From Nephrocerus scutellatus (taxonomy: Eukaryota; Arthropoda; Insecta; Diptera; Pipunculidae), in the NCBI GenBank assembly GCA_947095585.1, contig OX352762.1, positions 30,232,669-30,296,668 on the forward strand: a stretch of 64,000 bases of DNA, in the 5' to 3' direction. Below are positions 53,524 to 62,619 of this stretch, piece after piece (the first letter of the stretch is position 1; every line of letters starts with the position of its first letter). Both the position numbers and the translations under genes were made by a program. The notes under the pieces are model-generated. The model had not been told where the DNA came from, searched no databases, and saw only the letters and a program-made list of their open reading frames with translations.

Positions 53524-54233
53524 TTAGCTTGACTGCATTCCAAAGCAATTTCGTTGGTTTTTCTTTATATCGACTAACCATACTAACCGAAAAGGATATA
53601 TCAGGTCTCGTACCTTTTGATAAATATAACAAGCTGACACAGCTTCTCTATAGGGAGCAGTTGTTAACTCAGTCTTCTCATTATCATTTAAATTTACAAT
53701 CAACTGTTGATGTGGATTGGCTGGTATTGCAAGAGCATTTGCTTGCTCTAAATTAAATTTATTGAGCATTTTTCTTGTGTCGGCACTTTGACGTAAGAAA
53801 ATAGAGCCATCGTTTTGTCTTTCTATCTGTAAACCAAGGTAAGTATCAGCATCGCCAGAAGTGATATCAAATTCTTTCTCAAGTGCACACAAGAAATCAT
53901 TCACAGTCTCTTCGTCGATTCCAGCTACTAGTCCATCATCTATGTAGATGTTCACTAGGATTATTATCAGATTATTTTTGATTAACATGTATATACAAGG
54001 ATCAGCTTTTGATTGTTTGAGTCCATAGTTTGTTAGAAAAACTTTTATTCTTTGGTTCCAACATCTAGAAGATTGACGTAAACCATATAAACTTTTTAGT
54101 AGCTTACATACTCTTGTTGTACCATCGTTGAATTCTGTTGGCTGCTTCATGTGTATAACCTCCTCCATTTAAAAAAGCAGTCTTTACGTCAAACTGTTTG
54201 AGTACTAAATTTTCTTGAACGATCATTGTGTTT
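53524..54233 (-). pseudogene. Copia copy 1 RT core
   Basis: On the - strand FDVKTAFLNG (motif A region, ~54190-54215) is followed by a frameshift and then 54168-53524, with EEVIHMKQPTEF, RVCKLLKSLYGLRQSSRCWN, the catalytic NIYIDDGLVAG and DADTYLGLQIERQ. The frame ends at 53524 after a frameshift. It is separated from the RT N-terminus by the 608-bp insertion. Confidence 0.8.
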
Positions 54234-54241
54234 GTTGTGTG

Positions 54242-54849
54242 ATAAAATTACGTAGAGGAAAAAAACACTTTTTATAATTCTCTGATATTAGTTTATTTAT
54301 TTTACATTTAAAATTAGCTGAGGTTGTGCCTCTAGCTGTTAGGCGGCTTGCCTATTTAGGAGTTGGAATGACTGACCGTTAGGCAACTTGCCTAATCGAA
54401 TATTTGAAAATGACTGATTCATCCATCGTTCCATTTCTTCCTCCATGCCTTTGTTACTTGATTTTTTAGTGCAGGTCAAGCTGAACCGCTCGGTTGACCT
54501 GCATGTGTCCGCATCACAATTCTCGCAGTCGTTGTACGAACAAGCGAATGCGAGAATGCAATGGACAATTGAAATGTTGACGCCGCGGTGGGTCGTCGGT
54601 GTCCGATTTAGGATTTGGGATAAAAGGATGGATTGAAGACGCCGCGGTGGTTCGTCGGATTTAGAATAACAAGAATTGTAGACGCCGCGGTGGGTCGTCG
54701 GATTTAGGATCATAGGAATTGTGTTATTGGAAAAATGGGTAATGTTACATTATGGATAAAGAAATAGGAAAAAAAAATGGGAAATGTGCGTAGCACATGT
54801 TTGGAAAGTGAAGGATATTATGAAATGTGCGTTGCACATGTCTAAAGGA
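54242..54849. mobile_element. 608-bp insertion in Copia RT with 8-bp duplication
   Basis: It is flanked by GTTGTGTG at 54234-54241 and 54850-54857. The two RT halves read across it after removal. It contains three ~45-bp tandem units (GACGCCGCGGTGGGTCGTCG), paired GGCTTGCC/GGCAACTTGCC motifs and AATAAA on the - strand. There are no clear terminal inverted repeats and no transposase. The 8-bp duplication would suit a hAT- or P-like nonautonomous element, but a solo LTR cannot be excluded. The same insertion is at 58464-59027 in copy 2, with one tandem unit fewer. Confidence 0.6.
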
Positions 54850-54857
54850 GTTGTGTG

Positions 54858-55150
54858 TGGTCACAACAATTGTTAATAATATTCGGATGGAGACGAATCT
54901 TACTACAGGGCTAAAGGTTTCGTTGAAGTCTATTCCTTCACGATGAGAGAAGCCTTTGGCTACTAATCTGGCTCTAAATTTTTGTATATTTCCATTCGTA
55001 TAAGTTTTTAATTTATAAACCCACTTATTTTCAACTATGGTCGAGTTCTTTGGTACTTCAACGAGCTCCAACACTTTGCTGTTTTTTAAGGAATTCATCT
55101 CCTCCTCCATGGCTTGTTTCCACTCTTGTGCATTCGTACCATTTACTGTT
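54858..55150 (-). pseudogene. Copia copy 1 RT N-terminus
   Basis: EEEMNSLKNSKVLELVEVPK, NKWVYKLKTYTNGNIQKFRA, RLVAKGFSHREGIDFNETFS and PVVRFVSIRILLTIVVTTHN are the usual first RT motifs of Copia. A ~200-bp deletion just upstream (joined at ~55153) removes the linker that copy 2 retains. Confidence 0.8.
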
Positions 55151-55272
55151 TGTTGAAATTTTCTTTAATTTGCTCGTCATCTTTTCTTTCAGCCTGACTA
55201 TTTTTGAATTGTATATTTTCTTCCTCAGGGAGATACAATAGTGCTTGATTTTGATTTCTTTAGTAGATTCCA

Positions 55273-56089
55273 TTAATTTTCCTGTATAGATAATATGTTT
55301 TCTAACAAAAATATCATCCAAACTCTGTAACCTTTTACAGTATCGCCGTAGCCTACAAAGTAACCTATTTCCCCTTTCAGGTCTAGCTTCTTTACTTTAT
55401 TTTCAGGTAATTTCACGTAAACTTTCTCTTCAAATATATGGAATTCCTGAATATCTGGTCGCTTGTTGTACCAAATTTCATATGGTGATTGATTCTTAAT
55501 GCTGGTTCCTGTGCAGTTCAAAATATAAACGGCAGTGTTTACTGCTTCTGCAGAATTTAAGTTCAAATTTTGCAGCATGTAACATTGTACGAGCAGCTTC
55601 TAAAACAGTTCTGTGTTCGCGTTCTATTTTGCCATTTTGCTCAGGGCAATAGACTACTGAATTTTGGTGAGAAATTCCATATTCTTTCATCATTTTTGTG
55701 ACTTCTTGATTGACAAATTCCATGCCATTGTCAGATCTAAAAATTTCTATTCCTCTGGGGCAATGTTTTTCTGTTTTCTTTATATAGTCTTTTAGACACT
55801 CCAGTACGTCTGATTTTGCACCCAAGAAATATACGGTTCTGTAATGTGAGTAATCATCCTTCAATAGAAGGAAATACTTTGCACCTGTGAATGACCTTTC
55901 TGGTAGTGGTCCACACACAGCTAAAATGTTTATGCTACCTCGAACTTTGCCTGAAATGGTTTCTCCGTCTCCTATTTTTATTTTGATGTCATCTTTCATT
56001 GGTGTGTATTTTATGAACCACTCTAGTTTATGAGTCATGTGATCGCTCGCTCCAGTGTCCATATTCCAGGCCTCAACTGTAATTTTCAC
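55273..56089 (-). pseudogene. Copia copy 1 protease-integrase join
   Basis: 56089-55496 starts with the protease site WNMDTGASDHMTH and GETISGKVRGSINILAV. It then jumps straight to the integrase core (CGPLPERSFTGAKYFLLLKD). So most of protease, the integrase zinc domain and the first catalytic Asp segment are absent. SDNGMEFVNQ and PEQNGKIEREHRTVLE (second Asp and Glu) are present. After a frameshift 55578-55273 gives the integrase C-terminal part (SPYEIWYNKRPDIQEFHIFE). Copy 2 has the same join. Confidence 0.8.
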
Positions 56090-56196
56090 TGTCTTTTGTA
56101 CTGAGGCAAATGCTTCGCTTATAAGAGCTTCACCTCTCTCTTCTCCTGAAACTTTGGAATTTTTAAATTTGTTATCTGGATTGTTCCAACATTCTG

Positions 56197-57034
56197 CTAC
56201 ACAATGTCCAGGTTTATGACAAAAATTACATTTTCCAGGTTTTCTTCTAGTATTTTTTTGGTCATCGTTTTTATTCTGAGAATTTTGGTACCAATATTAT
56301 TTTTAGAAAAATTATTCTTACTGCTGACTCTTACATTAGAAGCAAGTGCATTAACTTCTATTTTTCTTTGACTTTGTCTCATCTCTTCAATTATTAATCT
56401 CGAGGTTAGGTTAGCTAACGTTCTATCGGTGGTAGCCGTTGATTCCCAGGCGCTGATAAAATTATCAAAATTTGGTGGCAAAGTTAGGAGAATTTTGGTC
56501 ATTACTCCCTTCAATTTTCTCTTCCATTGCCTGTAGTCTATTAGATATATCTTCAATTTTTGAGATATGTACTGCAATATCATGTGAAGGATCTTTAGCC
56601 AATGTAAACCACTTTTGCTGTAAAATGTGGATTGTAGATTCTGATTTTTGTTCATATATATTGGTTAACTTTTTCCACATTGCCTCAGAGTCCCCCGATG
56701 TCAAAATGTGCATCATCGTTTGTTCAGATATTGTGGTAACGATTACCTTTTGCGCCAGCCCGTCGGTTTTATTCCATTTACGTATCGCTTCGGCATTTTC
56801 CTTTTTCTCAGCAGCCGTCGCATCTGTGCCCACGGGTGCAGGTCGTTTGTCTGTGCCATTTACTATGTCCAATGCTTCAATTGATTTCAAAATTACCTGA
56901 ATCTGGAATTTCCATAGATTCCAGTTTTCAATTTCTTGTAATTTGCTTACTCTAGACAATTCTGAATCCATCTTTTTAACAATTTGCTCGACGGTTAAAA
57001 TTTTCACTTCGCACACGGCTGGATATAACCTCAC
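56197..57034 (-). pseudogene. gag: Copia copy 1 gag
   Basis: 57034-56465 encodes the UBN2-type gag: LQEIENWNLWKFQIQVILKS, AMWKKLTNIYEQKSESTIHI. After a frameshift near 56490 it continues 56655-56197 with ILLTLPPNFDNFISAWES. The zinc knuckle CNFCHKPGHCVAEC is at ~56195-56240, in yet another frame. Two frameshifts mean that this copy cannot make intact Gag. Confidence 0.8.
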
Positions 57035-57084
57035 AAAATTTGTCTTATTTTCACTTTTTTGAAAATATTACCCACAACACAATT

Positions 57085-57098
57085 CTGGTCCCATAACC
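57085..57098 (-). other. Copia primer binding site (tRNA-iMet internal half)
   Basis: The + strand CTGGTCCCATAACC corresponds to the anticodon stem-loop of initiator tRNA-Met with one mismatch (GGGCCC expected). On the - strand it follows the LTR end CGACA directly. Copia elements are known to prime from the internally cleaved tRNA-iMet half. Confidence 0.75.
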
Positions 57099-57331
57099 TG
57101 TCGTTTGTATGTGGAATTATGTGTAAATAATTTCAGATGGTTAATTAACAAACGATATATTATTAAAGACTAAGTAATAAAAACACATGTTCTTCTCTCT
57201 TCGATAGATCGACAGATTTATTAGATTGTCATGTGTACTTGAATAAAGTATAAACTGAATAGTGTTGCCATCTAGGTAATAAACAGCAAGTGATATCCAT
57301 AAAACACAATTTAAAAACAACAATTCTGACA
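57099..57331 (-). repeat. LTR shared by the two Copia copies (233 bp)
   Basis: It begins TGTCAG and ends CGACA on the - strand (TGTC/GACA ends). It is the 5' LTR of copy 1 and the 3' LTR of copy 2: copy 1's primer site is directly downstream at 57098, and copy 2's pol end with the AGTGGGAG purine tract is directly upstream at 57332-57340. AATAAA motifs lie in its middle. Confidence 0.85.
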
Positions 57332-57745
57332 CTCCCACTGTTTTATGGAATATAAAAATTATTCAAAATCGAACAAACAATTTTACAAAAAAAAAACAAA
57401 AATACAGTATGCAAAAGTTATGAATCCTCTTCAAGTTTGGATCATATTCTGTTGCGATGAAATTCGAGGATTGATCTCTGCGATTAACTTTAAGAGCCAA
57501 ATTATTTCCTTGATTGTTTAAAAAGCTGGAATGTATTCCGAATAGGTGGTAGAGGTGGCGACTGCAGACTGTCTTTGGGAACACCAGCTAACAACACATC
57601 CACTCCAAATAACTATAAATCCTGTAGTTGATTTGCGTGTTTCAATGTCTCCCGCAAAATCTGCATCACTGTAGCCACATAAGGATAATAATTTTTACTT
57701 CTTAAAGTTTGCACTAATCAACAGTTCCTTTTAGATACTTCATTA

Positions 57746-58455
57746 TTAGCTTGACTGCATTCCAAAGCAATTTCGTTGGTTTTTCTTTATATCGACTAAC
57801 CATACTAACCGAAAAGGATATATCAGGTCTCGTACCTTTTGATAAATATAACAAGCTGCCACAGCTTCTCTATAGGGAGCAGTTGTTAACTCAGTCTTCT
57901 CATTATCATTTAAATTTACAATCAACTGTTGATGTGGATTGGCTGGTATTGCAAGAGCATTTGCTTGCTCTAAATTAAATTTATTGAGCATTTTTCTTGT
58001 GTCGGCACTTTGACGTAAGAAAATAGAGCCATCGTTTTGTCTTTCTATCTGTAAACCAAGGTAAGTATCAGCATCGCCAGAAGTGATATCAAATTCTTTC
58101 TCAAGTGCACACAAGAAATCATTCACAGTCTCTTCGTCGATTCCAGCTACTAGTCCATCATCTATGTAGATGTTCACTAGGATTATTATCAGATTATTTT
58201 TGATTAACATGTATATACAAGGATCAGCTTTTGATTGTTTGAGTCCATAGTTTGTTAGAAAAACTTTTATTCTTTGGTTCCAACATCTAGAAGATTGACG
58301 TAAACCATATAAACTTTTTAGTAGCTTACATACTCTTGTTGTACCATCGTTGAATTCTGTTGGCTGCTTCATGTATATAACCTCCTCCATTTAAAAAAGC
58401 AGTCTTTACGTCAAACTGTTTGAGTACTAAATTTTCTTGAACGATCATTGTGTTT
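57746..58455 (-). pseudogene. Copia copy 2 RT core
   Basis: Frame 58390-57746 contains EEVIYMKQPTEF, SLYGLRQSSRCWN and NIYIDDGLVAG. It differs from copy 1 by Tyr for His in the first phrase and Ala for Ser in REAVAACYIY. It ends in the same frameshift at 57746. Confidence 0.8.
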
Positions 58456-58463
58456 GTTGTGTG

Positions 58464-59027
58464 ATAAAATTACGTAGAGGAAAAAAACACTTTTTATAAT
58501 TCTCTGATATTAGTTTATTTATTTTACACTTAAAATTAGCTGAGGTTGTGCCTCTAGCTGATAGGCGGCTTGCCTATTTAGGAGTTGGAATGACTGACCG
58601 TTAGGCAACTTGCCTAATCGAATATTTGAAAATGACTGATTCATCCATCGTTCCATTTCTTCCTCCATGCCTTTGTTACTTGATTTTTTAGTGCAGGTCA
58701 AGCTGAACCGCTCGGTTAACCTGCATGTGTCCGCATCACAATTCTCGCAGTCGTTGTACGAACAAGCGAATGCGAGAATGCAATGGACAATTGAAATGTT
58801 GACGCCGCGGTGGGTCGTCGGTGTCCGATTTAGGATTTGGGATAAAAGGATGGATTGAAGACGCCGCGGTGGGTCGTCGGATTTAGGATCATAGGAATTG
58901 TGTTATTGGAAAAATGGGTAATGTTACATTATGGATAAAGAAATAGGAAAAAAAATGGGAAATGTGCGTAGCACATGTTTGGAAAGTGAAGGATATTATG
59001 AAATGTGCGTTGCACATGTCTAAAGGA
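58464..59027. mobile_element. 564-bp insertion in Copia copy 2 RT
   Basis: It is the same element as 54242-54849, at the same site with the same 8-bp flanks GTTGTGTG (58456-58463 and 59028-59035), with two instead of three ~45-bp tandem units. The insertion predates the duplication of the Copia copies. Confidence 0.6.
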
Positions 59028-59035
59028 GTTGTGTG

Positions 59036-59621
59036 TGGTCACAACAATTGTTAATAATATTCGGATGGAGACGAATCTTACTACAGGGCTAAAGGTTTCG
59101 TTGAAGTCTATTCCTTCACGATGAGAGAAGCCTTTGGCTACTAATCTGGCTCTAAATTTTTGTATATTTCCATTCGTATAAGTTTTTAATTTATAAACCC
59201 ACTTATTTTCAACTATGGTCGAGTTCTTTGGTACTTCAACGAGCTCCAACACTTTGCTGTTTTTTAAGGAATTCATCTCCTCCTCCATGGCTTGTTTCCA
59301 CTCTTGTGCATTCGTACCATTTACTGCTTGTTGAAAAGTCAGCGGTTCTTCTGGGTTTACAATGCAATAATTACAGACATTATCTAAATCTACTTCGTAG
59401 CCTTCTAATTTCTTGGGTTTATTTAGTTTGGATCGATCTCTTAGTTGTATTCCTGTACTTCTTTCGGCTTTTGGCGTACAAAATTTCTCATTTTCTTCTT
59501 CTGAATCAGATAATTGGTTAGGTAACTCAAGATTTTCTAAATTTTCTTCAATTTGCTCGTCATCTTTTCTTTCAGCCTGACTATTTTTGAATTGTATATT
59601 TTCTTCCTCAGGGAGATACAA
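59036..59621 (-). pseudogene. Copia copy 2 linker and RT N-terminus
   Basis: The frame 59621-58929 starts in the acidic linker (PEEENIQFKNSQAERKDDEQ, SDSEEENEKFCTPKAERSTG), passes PEEPLTFQQAVNGTNAQEWK and enters RT (NKWVYKLKTYTNGNIQKFRA). It then runs into the insertion after VVTTHN. It supplies the linker that copy 1 has lost. Confidence 0.8.
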
Positions 59622-59664
59622 TAGTGCTTGATTTTGATTTCTTTAGTAGATTCCATTAATTTTC

Positions 59665-60470
59665 CTATATAGATAATATGTTTTCTAACAAAAATATCAT
59701 CCAAACTTTGTAACCATTTACAGTATCGCCGTAGCCTACAAAGTAACCTATTTCCCCTTTCAGGTCTAGCTTCTTTACTTTATTTTCAGGTAATTTCACG
59801 TAAACTTTCTCTTCAAATATATGGAATTCCTGAATATCTGGTCGCTTGTTGTACCAAATTTCATATGGTGATTGATTCTTAATGCTACTGGTTCCTGTGC
59901 AGTTCAAAATATAAACGGCAGTGTTTACTGCTTCTGCAGAATTTAAGTTCAAATTTTGCAGCATGTAACATTGTACGAGCAGCTTCTAAAACAGTTCTGT
60001 GTTCGCGTTCTATTTTGCCATTTTGCTCAGGGCAATAGACTACTGAATTTTGGTGAGAAATTCCATATTCTTTCATCATTTTTGTGACTTCTTGATTGAC
60101 AAATTCCATGCCATTGTCAGATCTAAAAATTTCTATTCCTCTGGGGCAATGTTTTTCTATTTTCTTCATATAGTCTTTTAGACACTCCAGTACGTCTGAT
60201 TTTGCACCCAAGAAATATACGGTTCTGTAATGTGAGTAATCATCCTTCAATAGAAGGAAATACTTTGCACCTGTGAATGACCTTTCTGGTAGTGGTCCAC
60301 ACACAGCTAAAATGTTTATGCTACCTCGACCTTTGCCTCAAATGGTTTCTCCGTCTCCTATTTTTATTTTGATGTCATCTTTCATTGGTGTGTATTTTAT
60401 GAACCACTCTAGTTTATGAGTCATGTGATCGCTCGCTCCAGTGTCCATATTCCAGGCCTCAACTGTAATT
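59665..60470 (-). pseudogene. Copia copy 2 protease-integrase join
   Basis: The protease part (~60470-60310) has a TGA within GETI-stop-GK. The integrase core 60304-59885 (CGPLPERSFTGAKYFLLLKD, SDNGMEFVNQ, PEQNGKIEREHRTVLE) is joined to it exactly as in copy 1. A frameshift leads to 59964-59665 (SPYEIWYNKRPDIQEFHIFE). Confidence 0.8.
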
Positions 60471-60519
60471 TTCACTGTCTTTTGTACTGAGGCAAATGCT
60501 TCGCTTATAAGAGCTTCAC

Positions 60520-60830
60520 AGTTTTGGATTCGATGAAATGAAGACCTTTTATTTTGAAATAACTTTTTTTTACAAACTTTTATAAATCGTTACACTACCC
60601 TTTGGGTATGCTGCCAGAAATCAACTTAACTTTTTACAAGACCATTGTTCTTCTTATATATTATTTTCCACGCAGCTAGAATCGATCAGAATAACATTGA
60701 TCGATGCAAGCGGCATGGAATTACTTTCGTCGGCGGTGACCTCAATGCGTAGGTAATGAAATTATTTGCTTAGGCAGCGTTTGGTCATCGTCTTTATTGG
60801 TTTTTGCGTTGTCGCAACAATGTATATCGT
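60520..60830 (-). repeat. Probable 3' LTR of the errantivirus-like element
   Basis: The - strand carries an ATATATAAG TATA-like word (~60657-60665), AATAAAAGG (~60550) and the terminal AACT typical of errantivirus LTR ends at 60520. The start is uncertain because the other LTR is outside the window; it should lie shortly after the last env codon at ~60834. Confidence 0.5.
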
Positions 60831-60833
60831 TGC

Positions 60834-61115
60834 GTCAACCCTGAGTTTGAATGTGTTTTTTAAGGCAATTTTCGAATTTTATCAGGAAGTTTCCTTTAGG
60901 TTTTATTTTTAAGTTATTACATGTTTGGTTTACTTCATGGTTCCAATTTTTGAAAATTAGAATTCCAGGTAAAATTTCTTTGGCTTCCGAGTTTTTATAA
61001 CTTATCATTGGACAATGAGCTTCATTGAAGCTCATAATGTTTTTAATACAAATGTCTTGAATTCTTATTAGATTTTTAGTAAGATCTTCTTTTATTTTAT
61101 CTTCGTATATAAAGG
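60834..61115 (-). pseudogene. env: env, C-terminal fragment beyond the MITE
   Basis: The frame reads YEDKIKEDLTKNLIRIQDIC, MSFNEAHCPMISYKNSEAKE and FENCLKKHIQTQG-stop, with Cys residues typical of the ectodomain. It continues the env frame broken by the inverted-repeat insertion. No membrane anchor is seen before the stop, so the C-terminal end appears deleted. Confidence 0.6.
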
Positions 61116-61116
61116 G

Positions 61117-61508
61117 TGTTTTTTTGGGAGGTTTGTTTTTCCGATAGATGTCGTTTTATTTTATGACAGTTGTTTTGACAGCTCAAAGTGGCATTTCTAC
61201 TCAGTATTGTTTGGCAAATCATTATGAAAAAAAAAAAAAAAATGACATTTGTGAAAAATAGTCGTGGTAGCCATATGCCAGAAATTGTGTTTAAATGTTA
61301 AATGCCAAAAAATTATCTACCAAATAAAAAAAAATTTTGGTCATTTCATAATTTTATATGTGTTTTATTCAAAAAAAAAATCGGCAACCTCTTAAAAAAA
61401 CACCCGTTAGATATAACGTGTTTTTTTATTTGGTAGATAATTTTTTGGCATTTAACATTTAAACACAATTTCTGGCATATGGCTACCACGACTATTTTTC
61501 ACAAATGT

Positions 61509-61542
<34 letters not shown>

Positions 61543-61657
61543 CATAATGATTTGCCAAACAATACTGAGTAGAAATGCCACTTTGAGCTGTCAAAACAAC
61601 TGTCATAAAATAAAACGACATCTATCGGAAAAACAAACCTCCCAAAAAAACACCCTA
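61117..61657. mobile_element. Inverted-repeat MITE (mariner-like ends) inserted in env
   Basis: The outer ends read AGGGTGTTTTTTTGGGAGGT (61117) and the complement ACCTCCCAAAAAAACACCCT (61657), next to TATA on both sides. The arms (to ~61325 and from ~61420) are reverse complements over about 210-240 bases, carrying TGCCAGAAATTGTG, GACAGCTCAAAGTGGCATTT and a poly-A/poly-T tract (16 As at 61227-61242, 32 Ts at 61511-61542). The loop contains another terminal-like AACCTCTTAAAAAAACACCC (61387-61406). It is therefore best read as one ~290-bp element (61117-61406) plus an inverted partial second copy. TA flanks and the end sequence suggest Tc1/mariner derivation. Confidence 0.7.
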
Positions 61658-61697
61658 TATTATTATTATTGGGGTCCATTAGTATTTCGGGTTCTTT

Positions 61698-62597
61698 TTA
61701 ATGTAAGGATTTGTTTTGAGCATTAGGAATTGGATCGAATATAATGTGAGACAGCAACTCTGTTGAAAATTTGGGTACTGACAAAACGATAACTATTGAG
61801 TTATTTTGAAAAATGACTGCTACTTTTATTTTCGTGTAACTTTCGTAACTATCTATTAAGTCAAGTTCTACTTTGGTGAGTATGTTTGTAGGTATGATAC
61901 CTAATTTAGTTGAAAATATAATGTTCCCTATGTCGTCTATATGGTTTCTGAATAATTCTATATCGTTATTTATTTGGTATATGTTCTGAAGAAAAATTAG
62001 ATCGTCTTCGATGGATTCTATTTTATTCTGTAAGGTAGTTTTCAGTTTGTTGAGGTATTTTTCAATAGTCTTTTGTTGAGTGTTAATGTGGGTCGTAATG
62101 TTCTGGATTTGGGAGGTTATGTGGTTACTTATGACGGTTATATTATTTACGCGGTATGTTAGTAGGTCGTCATTTTCGCGTATTTTGTTGAAGGCATGAT
62201 CGATGTCTTTCCGATCATTTTCGTCCATGAGACCGGTGATGATTTTAATTCCTGATCCTAAAGCGTTAATAAGTCCGCGCCGTTGTCTGAAGTGTGGGTT
62301 AAGGTTTTCTAATTTTGTTTGTAATAATAGGAAGTTTTTGTCTATTGTGCTTATTAGTCTGTTAGAAGGTGTTGTTGCGTTTTTTAATGTTTTGATATTT
62401 ATTTGGATGTTATTCAAAGTAACTTCGTATTCCGTTATGTTGATGATATGCAATACCTTATTATAGAAGTCAATCGTTTTTACTTCTCCGATCTTGATTG
62501 GTATGTACCCATTATTATTTTCTAAGTCTTTGATGTCGAATGTTTGGGAATTTCCTAAGGAGCATAGTGAAATAAACACGACTATTTGGATCATCAT
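61698..62597 (-). pseudogene. env: env of the errantivirus-like element (N-terminal two thirds)
   Basis: 299 residues are open. A hydrophobic signal peptide (MMIQIVVFISLCSLGNS) is followed by the surface part, then the furin-type site RQRR with GLINALGSGIK behind it (residues ~105-120), and a long helical stretch with Asn-linked sites (NIT, NNT-like). The N-terminus of this Env is complete; the protein is broken near 61700, close to the MITE. In the family Env is a baculovirus-F-like fusion glycoprotein that can allow spread between cells. In this copy it is interrupted and C-terminally incomplete. Confidence 0.8.
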
Positions 62598-62619
62598 TGT
62601 TCTGAAATGAAAATACGTC

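Larger units (their letters stand above)
52704..57331 (-). mobile_element. Copia-type retrotransposon, copy 1 (defective)
   Basis: On the - strand: 5' LTR 57331-57099, a tRNA-iMet-half primer site, gag (57034-56197), protease joined to integrase (56089-55273), RT (55110-53524), RNase H end (to ~53011) and a truncated 3' LTR (52901-52704). The RT motif YIDDG and the Asp-Thr-Gly protease after a CCHC knuckle fit Copia. Defects are a gag frameshift, loss of the protease-to-integrase zinc region, a ~200-bp deletion before RT (~55153), and an insertion of 608 bp in RT. The 5' LTR is shared with copy 2. Confidence 0.85.
57332..60519 (-). mobile_element. Copia-type retrotransposon, copy 2 (defective, partial)
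   Basis: It is nearly identical to copy 1 and in the same orientation, sharing the LTR 57099-57331. It keeps the linker missing in copy 1 (59340-59620) but has lost ~220 bp of RNase H (join near 57472). It carries the same protease-integrase join and the same RT insertion. Its gag and 5' LTR are not in the window, because the errantivirus-like element interrupts it at 60519/60520 within the gag-protease region (GAGCTTCAC). Confidence 0.85.

Noticed and set aside
61505..61726. 73-codon frame starting with many Phe
   Set aside because: It translates the poly-T tract of the MITE.
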